DNA of 64,000 nt from SFWF01 sp045537915 (GCA_045537915.1 JAZSQK010000030.1:1-64000), one strand, 5' to 3'; positions 1-7,627 are shown, counted from the first letter of the stretch. A program made the numbers and translations. The notes: generated by a model from the letters alone, not told the origin.

Positions 1-297
1 AAGCTTCTGCTTGTGAAAGCTTATTTTTCTAATGAGATAAACAGTAATAAAGCTTATTATGAGAAGCTGTATGATGAAATTATTATCCCTGATGCTGTAG
101 CAGGACTTTATCCTAAAGCCGCAATCAGAAAAAGAAACCGATGGATGGTTGAAAAAAGCGATTTTATTGTTTCGTATGTAATTAGAGATTTCGGTGGTGC
201 ATACGATGCCATAAAATATGCTATGAAGCTTGGCAAAAAAGTAATGTCGGTTGCAGAAAAAAGGGTAAATTTTGATATCCTAAGACAACTTAAATAA
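1..297 (+). CDS. Partial SLOG-like (DUF1273/YpsA-like) protein, C-terminal part
   Basis: The reading frame is open from base 1, so the gene is cut by the window edge; the GTG at 13 is only an internal codon in a frame that begins KLLLVKAYF. The last ~98 residues alternate beta strands and helices and contain SDFIVSYV followed by GGAYDAIKYAMKLGK, which resembles the glycine-containing end of SLOG-type Rossmann domains (DUF1273 and relatives), proposed to bind nucleotide-derived ligands. The family assignment is by motif memory and is tentative. No partner gene is visible because the 5' side is missing. A strong terminator follows. Confidence 0.55.
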   Translation, partial: KLLLVKAYFSNEINSNKAYYEKLYDEIIIPDAVAGLYPKAAIRKRNRWMVEKSDFIVSYVIRDFGGAYDAIKYAMKLGKKVMSVAEKRVNFDILRQLK

Positions 298-314
298 AAT
301 CAATTTTATATCAA

Positions 315-350
315 AAAACCATGTACAGCATACAGTACATGGTTTTATTG
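315..350 (+). terminator. Intrinsic terminator
   Basis: A 12-bp stem (315-326 with 335-346, core CCATGTAC/GTACATGG) is flanked by A-rich and T-rich sequence. It ends the partial SLOG-like gene. Confidence 0.75.
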
Positions 351-368
351 TATAACGAAAATCACACG

Positions 369-672
369 CTAAGTGTGGTTCCAAAGAGGCTTTTGCCGAT
401 GATCAATCTCGCCGCAGCGGTAGGCTCCACTTGTCAGGGGAGCTGGCAAAACCAAAGGTTTTGACTGAGGGGTAGTTTGGCAATAATTATATTTCTCTCC
501 CTCCGTCTTTTTGCTTCGCAAAAATCCACCTCCCTCATCAGATGGAGGCGGACTGCCGTATATACGGCAGTGGGGCATACTTGCAAGTGGCAGATTGTTC
601 GGTGGACTTTCAGTCCAGCCAGTAACAGCGGCTTACAGCCGCAGAGCAAACTACCGGCTTAGCCGGTAGTCA
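369..672. repeat. Hairpin-chain intergenic repeat element
   Basis: This gene-free stretch is a string of short inverted repeats: AACCAAAGGTT near 450, TTTGCTTCGCAAA near 508, CCTCC/GGAGG near 530, a perfect 20-bp palindrome at 552-571 (ACTGCCGTA/TACGGCAGT), ACTTGCAAGT at 579, TGGACTTTCAGTCCA at 603-617, GCGGCTTACAGCCGC at 628-642 and TACCGGCTTAGCCGGTA at 652-668. The block resembles intergenic repeats I remember from gut Clostridia, probably a non-autonomous element. Short ORFs on both strands overlap it, have no ribosome binding sites and look spurious. Confidence 0.6.
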
Positions 673-782
673 TGATTGTGCATTTTTCTTTTATATGGCC
701 CAAATTTGTTGGCATAGTAAACAAAACAAGTCGCTTAAAATAAGGCTATTTGCCGATTTTGTCGCATTTGCAAAAATTTTCC

Positions 783-811
783 TTGATGTTTTAATAAAAT
801 TAGTATATTAT
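783..811 (+). promoter_or_regulatory. Sigma-A-type promoter for the SigH-like sigma gene
   Basis: TTGATG (783-788) and TATTAT (806-811) are separated by 17 bp, about 45 bp upstream of the GTG start. The rest of 673-857 is AT-rich with no other recognisable feature. Confidence 0.5.
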
Positions 812-857
812 TACTAAAGGTTGTGATTATTGTTATACAAGGGTAGGTATGCGTTAG

Positions 858-1415
858 GTGTTAGATTCTGTATATGAAAATTTGACCGATTCGCAGCTTA
901 TTTTGTTGGTCCGTGAAAATGATTCGGAGGCTTATAGGGTTCTTCTGGAAAGATATAAGCAGATCATAAAGCGGATAGTAGCAAAGTATGCCAATTCTTA
1001 TGATAGCGATGATCTGACTCAGGAGGCTAATATTTCCTTTTATTATGCAGCAATGTTTTTTGATTTTCAGTCTTCGGCTTTCGCTACATTTGTTACGGTG
1101 TGTGTTGAAAGAGGGGTCTTGACTGCGGTTAAAAAGATGGCTGCAAAAAAAAGAATTCCGCAGAATATGCTTGTTTCACTCGACCAAGCCGTTACAGATG
1201 ACATTGATCCCGAAAGACTACTGCTTGATAAAGAGGCTCACGAAACGGTATCAGGAGAAATAGTTGAAAGGCTATCGTCCTTTGAACTGTCGGTTCTGAA
1301 AAAGTTTCTGGATAGCGGTAGCTACGAGCAAACAGCGAGGGAGCTTTCTGTAGCTAAAAAGAGTGTAGATAATGCTCTTTTGCGGATAAGGAAAAAGTTA
1401 GATTCTCTGAAATAA
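858..1415 (+). CDS. SigH-like RNA polymerase sigma-70 family factor
   Basis: A 185-residue sigma factor. Region 2 lies at about residues 8-100, with DLTQEANISFYYAAMFFD in place of the usual region-2.2 helix, followed by FVTVCVERGVLTAVKK and KKRIPQNMLVSLDQ, which parallel the SigH (Spo0H) pattern. A region-4 helix-turn-helix lies near the C-terminus (SYEQTARELSVAKKSVDNALLRI). It is slightly shorter than Bacillus SigH (~218 aa) and region 2 is divergent. SigH directs early sporulation and stationary-phase genes; that role is inferred from similarity. The start is GTG after a weak AAGGG-type site; a TTGATG-17-TATTAT promoter lies upstream. ECF-like factors are an alternative. Confidence 0.75.
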   Translation: MLDSVYENLTDSQLILLVRENDSEAYRVLLERYKQIIKRIVAKYANSYDSDDLTQEANISFYYAAMFFDFQSSAFATFVTVCVERGVLTAVKKMAAKKRIPQNMLVSLDQAVTDDIDPERLLLDKEAHETVSGEIVERLSSFELSVLKKFLDSGSYEQTARELSVAKKSVDNALLRIRKKLDSLK

Positions 1416-1425
1416 AAATTTTATA

Positions 1426-1489
1426 TGCCCATGTAGTTTAATGAGGAGAACGTTTAAAAAAAGATGTCGGTGCGATTCCGTCCGGGGCA
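1426..1489 (+). other. tRNA-like segment lacking an anticodon arm
   Basis: A 64-nt segment between two genes resembles a tRNA. A 5' TGCCC pairs with a 3' GGGCA; a D-arm-like GTTT-loop-GAAC hairpin follows; and a T-arm-like GTCGG-TGCGATT-CCGTC hairpin has a 7-nt loop and one mismatch. Only 14 A-rich bases separate the D- and T-like arms where a tRNA would need about 23, so there is no anticodon stem. It may be a decayed tRNA or a structured leader of the next gene. Confidence 0.35.
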
Positions 1490-1519
1490 AAAAACCAAAA
1501 ATCGAGAGAGGTACAAAAA

Positions 1520-1816
1520 ATGTTTGAAGACAAGACACTGGTCTGCAAGGATTGCGGAGAAGAATTCGTATTTACTGCAAGAGAGCAGGAGTTCTACGAA
1601 TCTAAGGGATTTGTAAATGAGCCCCAGAGATGCAAGCCCTGTCGTGATAAGCGTAAGAGAGCAGATCGTGCACCCAGAGAACTGCACGAGGCAGTTTGTA
1701 ATGCCTGCGGCGGCGTCGCAAAAGTTCCTTTTATTCCCCGTGATGATCGTCCGGTATACTGCAGTGAATGCTTCGCAAAGATGAAGGAAGAAGCTACTGT
1801 ATCCGAAGAAGAATAA
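1520..1816 (+). CDS. Double zinc-ribbon domain protein
   Basis: A 98-residue soluble protein with two cysteine modules. The N-terminal one (CKDCG near residue 10, CKPCR near 38) matches the probable zinc-ribbon zf-trcl family; the C-terminal one (CNACG near 60, CSECF near 81) matches the CxxC-x17-CxxC pattern. Each module can bind one zinc. Acidic residues end the protein. Such small proteins are common in Clostridia, and their function is unknown; nucleic acid or protein binding is only a guess. It starts at ATG after GAGAGGTAC and is followed by its own terminator, so it is probably monocistronic. Confidence 0.8.
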   Translation: MFEDKTLVCKDCGEEFVFTAREQEFYESKGFVNEPQRCKPCRDKRKRADRAPRELHEAVCNACGGVAKVPFIPRDDRPVYCSECFAKMKEEATVSEEE

Positions 1817-1843
1817 TACATATTGTAAAACCAGTTGTATTAT

Positions 1844-1880
1844 AGACATGGTGTTGCTATGCAAAACCGTGTCTTTTTCT
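1844..1880 (+). terminator. Intrinsic terminator
   Basis: AGACATGGT (1844-1852) pairs with ACCGTGTCT (1865-1873) with one mismatch, followed by a T-rich run. It ends the zinc-ribbon gene. Confidence 0.7.
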
Positions 1881-1965
1881 TTATTCTTCAAAAAAACAAA
1901 AAATATTCATACTCTCTTAACAGAAATGTGTTATATTTATACTAGTATATATTTGAGGTGGTAAT

Positions 1966-2652
1966 ATGTCTGCTGAAAAAATATTAGTGGTTGACGATGA
2001 TATTAACATCTGCGAACTATTAAGACTTTATCTTGTCAAGGAGGGCTATTCGGTCGTCATCTGCAACGACGGAGCTTCTGCCGTATCTATGTGTGACACC
2101 GAAAATCCGGATATGATACTTCTTGATATTATGCTGCCCATTCTTGACGGTTGGCAGGTTTGCAGAGAAATCAGAAAGAAATCAAATGTGCCGATAATAA
2201 TGATAACTGCAAAGGGAGAAACCTTTGATAAGATACTCGGTCTAGAGCTCGGCGCAGATGACTATATTTCAAAGCCCTTTGATACCAAAGAGGTTATCGC
2301 AAGAATAAAGGCAGTATTAAGACGAAGCTCTGCCGATTCCAAACAGCATATTAAAGAGGTCAGATTTGATAAACTGGTCATCAATCTGACAAACTATGAG
2401 CTTGTTGTTGACGGACAGGCTATTGATACGCCCCCTAAGGAGCTTGAGCTTATATTTCACCTTGCAAGTAATCCTAACAGAGTTTACACAAGAGATCAGC
2501 TTCTGGATGAGGTTTGGGGCTTTGATTACTACGGCGACTCAAGAACGGTTGATGTCCATGTCAAGAGACTTCGTGAAAAGTTGGAAAATGTTTCTGATCA
2601 GTGGATACTTAAGACCGTTTGGGGCGTAGGTTATAAATTTGAAGTAAAATAA
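1966..2652 (+). CDS. OmpR/PhoB-family response regulator
   Basis: A 228-residue cytoplasmic response regulator. The receiver domain (1-120) shows acidic residues at 10-12, the phosphoacceptor Asp54 in LLDIMLP, Thr81 and Lys103 in SKPFD. A winged-helix DNA-binding domain (about 130-226) carries TPPKELELIFHLA and the typical SRTVDVHVKRLREKL recognition region. The cognate sensor kinase starts 10 bp downstream, so the two are co-transcribed and probably co-translated. The start is ATG after GAGGTGG. Target genes cannot be read from the sequence; the following HtrA-like gene is a candidate member of the same operon. Confidence 0.92.
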   Translation: MSAEKILVVDDDINICELLRLYLVKEGYSVVICNDGASAVSMCDTENPDMILLDIMLPILDGWQVCREIRKKSNVPIIMITAKGETFDKILGLELGADDYISKPFDTKEVIARIKAVLRRSSADSKQHIKEVRFDKLVINLTNYELVVDGQAIDTPPKELELIFHLASNPNRVYTRDQLLDEVWGFDYYGDSRTVDVHVKRLREKLENVSDQWILKTVWGVGYKFEVK

Positions 2653-2662
2653 GCGGCAAAAT

Positions 2663-4090
2663 ATGAAACTAAAAATATTCAAGAGCTTTTTCGTTACTAC
2701 CTCCTGTATTTTGTTTGTAACGCTGACCCTTTTGTTTGTAATTATGTCTTTTGCAGTCAACGCCTCAATAGCCGATAGCAAAAGAGATATTTTGACAAGA
2801 TCGGTAAATTCGGTAGCAGGTCTGATTGAGGAGGATATCCCGTATAACGAGGTTCTTACCAACACAAAAACCGTTGCCCTGATAAATGAAATAGATTTTT
2901 TTGTTTGCAACGGGCAAGGCGAGATTTTTTTATGCTCCTGTAACCAGTTTAGCGAAAAAGAGTCCTGCGCCCACGCCGATATTCCGATTGATCAGCAAAC
3001 CTTGCACCAAACCGATAATAATGTGAATTTTGAGCTTACGACGCTCAGCGGAAGGTTTGAAAATTTTCGGTACACCGCAACTAGAAAAACCAAGGTTCCA
3101 TCCTCCGACCAAGAGGTTTATATCTTCGCAACCGCAACTACAGTGTCGGCAATGCAAATGCTGTCGCTACTCTTCAGGCTTTATGCCGTTTCGGCTATTA
3201 TTCCTCTGCTTTTAATGTTCTTTGCCGAATATTTTCTGACCTACAGGCTGACAAAGCCGTTAAAATATATGTCGGCGGCGGCAAAATCAATTGCCAAGGG
3301 GGACTTCTCAAAACGAGTCCCTGTAATGAGTGAGGACGAAATCGGAGAACTATCGGTACTCTTTAACAGAATGACCGATTCTCTTTCAAAGAACGAAATG
3401 GTCAGAAGAAACTTTATTTCAAATGTTTCCCACGAGCTTAAGACACCTATGACCACAATAAGCGGCTTTATCGACGGAATAATAGACGGAACAGTAGAAC
3501 CCGAAAAGCAGAAGCATTATCTTAATATCGTTTCAAGCGAGGTAAAAAGGCTCTCCCGTATGGTTCAGTCAATGCTTAGCATAGCAAGGCTTGAATCTGA
3601 TGAGAGGGTATTAAATCCGACAGATTTTGATTTTGCCGAGCTCGTACTTTCTGTAGTTGTTTCTATGGAACAGAAAATAACCGACAAAAACCTTAATATT
3701 GAGGGCTTGGATCGGCTTTCACATACCGTAATCAATGCAGATAAGGACCTTATTCATCAGGTAGTATATAATCTGGTTGATAATGCCGTAAAGTATTCGG
3801 CCCAGGGCGGATGTGTAAGCTTCTCTTCACATAGGATATCCGATAGATTTGAGTTTTCTGTAAGAAATGACGGAGTGGGGATATCCTCTGAGGATATGGA
3901 GCATATATTTGAAAGATTTTATAAGGTCGATAAATCCAGAGCCGACCACAAGGACAGCCTTGGACTTGGACTTTATATTACAAAAACCATAGTTGATATG
4001 CATGACGGAGATATTTCGGTAAAAAGCGGGGAGGACTCTTATACAGAGTTTAAGGTTTCATTACCGATTTTACAAAAGTCAAAAGAATAG
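2663..4090 (+). CDS. Sensor histidine kinase with HAMP domain
   Basis: A 475-residue membrane kinase, partner of the preceding regulator. It has TM1 at about 12-33, an extracytoplasmic sensor domain (34-165), TM2 at about 168-192, HAMP (193-245), a HisKA dimerisation helix with phosphoacceptor His257 in SNVSHELKTPMTT, and a HATPase domain with N-box (YNLVDNAVKYS), G1 (NDGVGIS), F-box (FERFYK) and G2 (GLGLYI). The sensor domain has four closely placed cysteines (82, 91, 93, 102 in VCNGQGEIFLCSC...SCAH), which may form disulfides or bind metal; this is inference. The next gene begins 16 bp downstream. Confidence 0.92.
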   Translation: MKLKIFKSFFVTTSCILFVTLTLLFVIMSFAVNASIADSKRDILTRSVNSVAGLIEEDIPYNEVLTNTKTVALINEIDFFVCNGQGEIFLCSCNQFSEKESCAHADIPIDQQTLHQTDNNVNFELTTLSGRFENFRYTATRKTKVPSSDQEVYIFATATTVSAMQMLSLLFRLYAVSAIIPLLLMFFAEYFLTYRLTKPLKYMSAAAKSIAKGDFSKRVPVMSEDEIGELSVLFNRMTDSLSKNEMVRRNFISNVSHELKTPMTTISGFIDGIIDGTVEPEKQKHYLNIVSSEVKRLSRMVQSMLSIARLESDERVLNPTDFDFAELVLSVVVSMEQKITDKNLNIEGLDRLSHTVINADKDLIHQVVYNLVDNAVKYSAQGGCVSFSSHRISDRFEFSVRNDGVGISSEDMEHIFERFYKVDKSRADHKDSLGLGLYITKTIVDMHDGDISVKSGEDSYTEFKVSLPILQKSKE

Positions 4091-4106
4091 TTTAGGAGAA
4101 CTGTTA

Positions 4107-5435
4107 ATGAATAATTTTAATAATAATCCGTTTGAAGAAAAGCCAAACCTACAAAATAGCAGTGCGGCTGATAATACAGGGGACTTTGAGCAATCGCCTG
4201 ATATTGATTTTGTAACAGGAGAAGAAGCTTTTGTTGCGCAAAAGATTTTTATTCCCGAAACAAAAAAGAGCGAGTCAACGCCAGACAGAAAAGGCCTTAA
4301 GGTTTTTTGTTTAATTCTTGTTTTAACCCTTGTTCTCAGTTGCTTTGCAACCGGAGGATATTTTCTGGGCAAAAACTCCAATAAGGTGCTGACAGGACCG
4401 CAGCTTAATTTGAATCTTGAAAGCAAGCCTGATTCAGCCGAGCCTTCCTCTGCCTCAACCGTTTATGAAAATATCAGCAAAAGCGTTGTGGGAATTTATA
4501 TGTATAATGCGGATAAGTCGGTTTATAATGCCTCGGGAATAGTCTATACCGAGGATGGATATATTATCACAATCGATTCGGCATATACTACGGTACCCGC
4601 AGCAAAGTTCAAGGTTGTAACCGCAGACGGCAAGGAATATGACGCTTCTTTTGTCGCAGGAGATTCAAGAAGCAATATTTCGGTTATTAAGATAACCGAT
4701 AAGGTAACCCTTACCCCTGCAACCCTTGGAAATTCGGATGAAACAGTGACGGGAGAAAAGGTCTATACAGTCGGCTTTGCTGACGGATATAGTGAGTCGG
4801 CGGTCTTGGCAGAAGGCATTGTATCGTCTGCTAAATCAAGGGTTTCCAACTCTATTACAAACTATTCTTCGGTTATGCTTCAAACAACCGCAAATGCAAA
4901 CCCCGGCGCCTTCGGAGGAGCTCTTGCAAATGAGTTCGGTCAGGTTGTAGGTATGATTTCCACAAAAATAGTTACCCAAGGCTATGAAAATGTAACCTAT
5001 GCTGTTCCAACCACCACCGTTAAGTATATTGCAGAAGCCCTTATTGCAGACGGAGCAGCTCCCGATCGTGCAAGAATAGGAATCAGCTATGTCTTTAAAA
5101 ACAGCGCCGAGGCCGAGCTGGAGGGCCTTAAATCAAGCGGACTTCTGATTGCTGAAATTGCGACAGAAAGTGAGCTTTATTCTAAGGCAAAAGCAAATGA
5201 TATCATCTCTAAAATAAACGGTATTCAGATAACGAGTGATAATGACGTTTTAGATATAATCGAATCCTTAAAGCCGGATGACTATGTAACCCTTACGGTA
5301 GTAAGTCAGGAAGGTAATGTAACCGAGCATACTGTTAAGCTTCTTACCTACGAGGGTACCTCGTCATACTATACTCTGAATAATAATGATTCTTCCTCCA
5401 ATAACGGAGTTTTCGATTTCCCCGAAGGATATTAA
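4107..5435 (+). CDS. HtrA/DegP-like S1C protein with all catalytic residues lost
   Basis: A 442-residue type II membrane protein with a disordered N-terminal tail (1-62), one TM helix (64-87), a trypsin-like domain (about 115-315) and a C-terminal PDZ domain (about 322-425). The fold landmarks of HtrA are clear: EDGYIIT, NPGAFGGALANEFGQVVGM, and YAVPTTTV. The triad positions are changed, however: the His of ITNNHVV is Ser158 in ITIDSAY, the Asp of DLAVL is Asn190 in SNISVI, and the Ser of GNSGG is Phe269 in GAFGG. It should therefore be a non-proteolytic binding or sensory protein. It lies 16 bp after the histidine kinase and is followed by a terminator, so all three genes form one operon. 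Confidence 0.85.
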   Translation: MNNFNNNPFEEKPNLQNSSAADNTGDFEQSPDIDFVTGEEAFVAQKIFIPETKKSESTPDRKGLKVFCLILVLTLVLSCFATGGYFLGKNSNKVLTGPQLNLNLESKPDSAEPSSASTVYENISKSVVGIYMYNADKSVYNASGIVYTEDGYIITIDSAYTTVPAAKFKVVTADGKEYDASFVAGDSRSNISVIKITDKVTLTPATLGNSDETVTGEKVYTVGFADGYSESAVLAEGIVSSAKSRVSNSITNYSSVMLQTTANANPGAFGGALANEFGQVVGMISTKIVTQGYENVTYAVPTTTVKYIAEALIADGAAPDRARIGISYVFKNSAEAELEGLKSSGLLIAEIATESELYSKAKANDIISKINGIQITSDNDVLDIIESLKPDDYVTLTVVSQEGNVTEHTVKLLTYEGTSSYYTLNNNDSSSNNGVFDFPEGY

Positions 5436-5450
5436 AAAACGAATAATAAA

Positions 5451-5490
5451 GCACCCTGTGACGCTTATGCATTACAGGGTGCCTTAATTT
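5451..5490 (+). terminator. Intrinsic terminator
   Basis: GCACCCTGT (5451-5459) pairs with ACAGGGTGC (5474-5482), followed by TTAATTTTTT. It closes the two-component/HtrA-like operon. Confidence 0.85.
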
Positions 5491-5733
5491 TTTATCGCAA
5501 TCAAAACCACAACAAGATTATTATATCATAAAGGTCGAATGTTTACAAGGATTGAAAAATTTCTAATTTACCGTATAATAAAAAACGAGAAAATGCGTAG
5601 TTTACTGTATGATTATTTTTATTTAAAGTTAATTTCATTTAAAAATGTCACATTAAATATATTTTTTTCGTTTTAAAATTTAGAGAAGACTTATCGACTA
5701 ACAGGGGAGTTACTATTCGGCTCAAAAAAGTTA

Positions 5734-5935
5734 ATCAATCATAGAACCGTCCCCTGATTGACTGCGTCCCCTGATTGACTGTATGCAAGATAAATATGAT
5801 TTAGCTAAAACGCAAATAATCGGGATATATGCAGATCTTAAGCACCCAATTTTGAAGCAAATCGCCGATGAAGTATTAAAATCAAAAAATTAAAAAAATT
5901 TTTCAGCCGTAACACAGGTGACGGTCCTCTGTGTT
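5734..5935 (+). mobile_element. Decayed REP/RAYT-type element (repeats around a tiny ORF)
   Basis: Two hairpins with a shared core flank a small ORF. The left hairpin (5734-5761) has TCAATCA/TGATTGA arms around ACCGTCCCC; the 17-bp motif CGTCCCCTGATTGACTG occurs twice in perfect tandem (5748-5764, 5765-5781). The right hairpin (5911-5935) has AACACAG/CTGTGTT arms around GACGGTCC. Arms with a GACGGTCC-type centre are what I remember from REP sequences next to Y1 (RAYT) transposases in Firmicutes. The ORF at 5783-5893 (36 codons, starting MQDKYDLAKTQ) could be the last piece of such a transposase. The rest of 5491-5733 is AT-rich and shows no gene. Confidence 0.45.
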
Positions 5936-5947
5936 GACTGAATAATT

Positions 5948-5976
5948 AAGACGGCGAATATTCGCCGTCTTTTTTG
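5948..5976 (+). terminator. Perfect-palindrome terminator
   Basis: AAGACGGCGAAT and its exact complement form a 24-bp palindrome (5948-5971) followed by five more T residues. It insulates the relic region from spoIIGA. Confidence 0.75.
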
Positions 5977-6013
5977 ATGAATTGCCGTTTGACGCTACAA
6001 TTTAGTTTTTTTA

Positions 6014-6060
6014 TTCGACACCCACTTTCGACAGTATTTATCTTTCAAAAGGTATATAAT
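6014..6060 (+). promoter_or_regulatory. Spo0A-type spoIIG promoter with two 0A boxes
   Basis: Two copies of TTCGACA, the complement of the consensus 0A box TGTCGAA, lie at 6014-6020 and 6027-6033. A TATAAT -10 box lies at 6055-6060. The second 0A box overlaps a -35-like TTCGAC 22 bp from the -10, the same abnormal spacing known for the Bacillus subtilis spoIIG promoter, which Spo0A~P activates with sigma-A. The expected transcript starts only ~15 bases before the spoIIGA start codon. Confidence 0.7.
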
Positions 6061-6081
6061 TTTATTGTCGGAGGTGGTTTT

Positions 6082-6921
6082 TTGGTCATTTATGCAGACA
6101 TTCTGTTTATACTCAATATGATTATCGACTACCTTCTTATAAACCTGACCTTGTGCTTTATAAAAAAACAGGTTGGGCTGATACGGCAGATAATATCTTC
6201 GGTTATCGGCGGACTATCATCATTTTACATATTTTTTGAGAGTGAGATTATAATAATTGATTTTGCCTACAGGCTTTTTATCGCATTGGTAATGATGCTT
6301 GTTCTCCTTGGATTTAAAAGGATTAAAACCACAATTAAGGCAACAGTAGTGTATATAGTCATTTCTCTTACACTAAGCGGCGTTATAGGACTTATTGCCA
6401 CAAGCTTTTCGGTAAGGTCGGTTGCACTGAATAATACATTTTTTTATGTCGGGATTTCTCCCGTTATGTTGGCTGCCTTATCTGCTGTATTTTTTATTAT
6501 CTCAAAGGTGATTTACAGATTAAGAAAGAACACACAGGACGCTGAGTTCTGCGAGGTGGTGCTTGAATTTGCAGACAACAGTATTGCAATGAACGGACTT
6601 ATTGATAGCGGTAATAGCATTACAGACATACTTTCAGATTCGGAAATATTTATATCGGAAGAGGAGGCGCTTGTGAAATTGACGGGCATGAGAATAAATG
6701 AATTGTTTTCAAAGGATGAATTTAAGATGCGCTGCAGACTCATTCCGACACAAACTGTAGGCGGACAGACAACACTTCCCGCCTTCAGATGCGATAAAGG
6801 AAGGCTTATATTAAAAGACACTGTTTTAGAATTTGATAAGCCGATTCTTGCTATATCCTCAAATCTTAACAGCGATGATTACCAGATTATAATTCCTAAG
6901 GGGGCCTTGAGAGGAAGATGA
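6082..6921 (+). CDS. spoIIGA: SpoIIGA, pro-sigma-E processing aspartic protease
   Basis: A 279-residue membrane protease that cleaves the pro-sequence of SigE in the mother cell after the SpoIIR signal. The N-terminal half has about five TM helices, beginning with the family-typical VIYADILFILNMIIDYLLI. The cytoplasmic C-terminal half holds the aspartic-protease motif GLIDSGNSITD with catalytic Asp175. The TTG start at 6082 is chosen because GGAGGTGG (6070-6077) precedes it at the right distance and the family begins at this sequence; the frame stays open to 5974, but that would put the terminator and promoter inside the gene. It overlaps sigE by 4 bp. Confidence 0.92.
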   Translation: MVIYADILFILNMIIDYLLINLTLCFIKKQVGLIRQIISSVIGGLSSFYIFFESEIIIIDFAYRLFIALVMMLVLLGFKRIKTTIKATVVYIVISLTLSGVIGLIATSFSVRSVALNNTFFYVGISPVMLAALSAVFFIISKVIYRLRKNTQDAEFCEVVLEFADNSIAMNGLIDSGNSITDILSDSEIFISEEEALVKLTGMRINELFSKDEFKMRCRLIPTQTVGGQTTLPAFRCDKGRLILKDTVLEFDKPILAISSNLNSDDYQIIIPKGALRGR

Positions 6922-7625
6922 GTATGAGATTTTTAGCCAAAATAATAGAATATTTTTCTCGCTTGTTCCCAAAAAATGCGGTCCATTATATTAACGGTCC
7001 CGATGTTCTGCCGCCGCCGCTTACGGCAGAGGAGGAGAAGGAACTGCTTTTGGGGTATGACGGTATAGACCCAAAGGTAAAGGAAACCCTTATTACAAGA
7101 AATCTGCGATTGGTTGTATATATCGCTAAAAAATACGATGCGCCCGGAACAGGAATAGAGGATTTGATTTCAATCGGCTCTATCGGCCTTATTAAAGCGG
7201 TAAATACATTTTGTCCCAACCGTAATATAAAAATTGCTACATACGCATCAAGATGCATTGAAAACGAGATTCTTATGTATCTTCGTAAGTATTCTTCTCT
7301 TAAAAACGAGGTTTCAATAGACGAACCTCTGAATATTGATTGGGACGGAAACGAACTGCTTTTGTCTGATATTCTCGGCAGTGAGGTAGATGAGATATCG
7401 GTCGGTCTTGAGGCTGAAGATGAAAAAAACACCCTTATAGAGCTTGTAAACGGCCTGTCGGATAGGGAAAGGGAAATAATGTGTATGAGATTTGGAATGG
7501 GCGGATATACAGAACTAACACAAAAAGAGGTTGCAGATAAGCTCGGCATCTCCCAGTCCTACATTTCAAGGCTCGAAAAGCGAATAATTTCCAAGCTCAA
7601 AACCGAATTTGAAACAATAGCATAA
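6918..7625 (+). CDS. sigE: Sporulation sigma factor SigE (pro-form)
   Basis: A 235-residue mother-cell sigma factor made as an inactive precursor. The N-terminal pro-peptide (about 1-25) precedes HYINGPDVLPPPLT, corresponding to the SpoIIGA cleavage region. Region 2 has TRNLRLVVYIAKKYD and EDLISIGSIGLIKAV, with CPNRNIKIATYASRCIENEI; region 4 has GMGGYTELTQKEVADKLGISQSYISRLEKR. The start overlaps the spoIIGA stop as ATGA, so translation is coupled, as in the classic spoIIG operon. Expression is likely driven by the Spo0A-type promoter upstream of spoIIGA. A bidirectional terminator follows. Confidence 0.95.
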   Translation: MSMRFLAKIIEYFSRLFPKNAVHYINGPDVLPPPLTAEEEKELLLGYDGIDPKVKETLITRNLRLVVYIAKKYDAPGTGIEDLISIGSIGLIKAVNTFCPNRNIKIATYASRCIENEILMYLRKYSSLKNEVSIDEPLNIDWDGNELLLSDILGSEVDEISVGLEAEDEKNTLIELVNGLSDREREIMCMRFGMGGYTELTQKEVADKLGISQSYISRLEKRIISKLKTEFETIA

Positions 7626-7627
7626 AA

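Noticed and set aside
1454..1891. 145-codon ORF antisense to the zinc-ribbon gene
   Set aside because: It crosses the tRNA-like segment, the zinc-ribbon gene and its terminator on the opposite strand, and has no family signature.
5974..6081. Upstream extension of spoIIGA to ATG 5974
   Set aside because: It would cover the 0A boxes and promoter, and SpoIIGA proteins begin at VIYADIL-type sequence with the ribosome site at 6070.
6986..7549. 187-codon ORF antisense to sigE
   Set aside because: It mirrors the sigE coding frame, shows serine-rich artefact composition and has no start signals; SigE on the plus strand is unambiguous.
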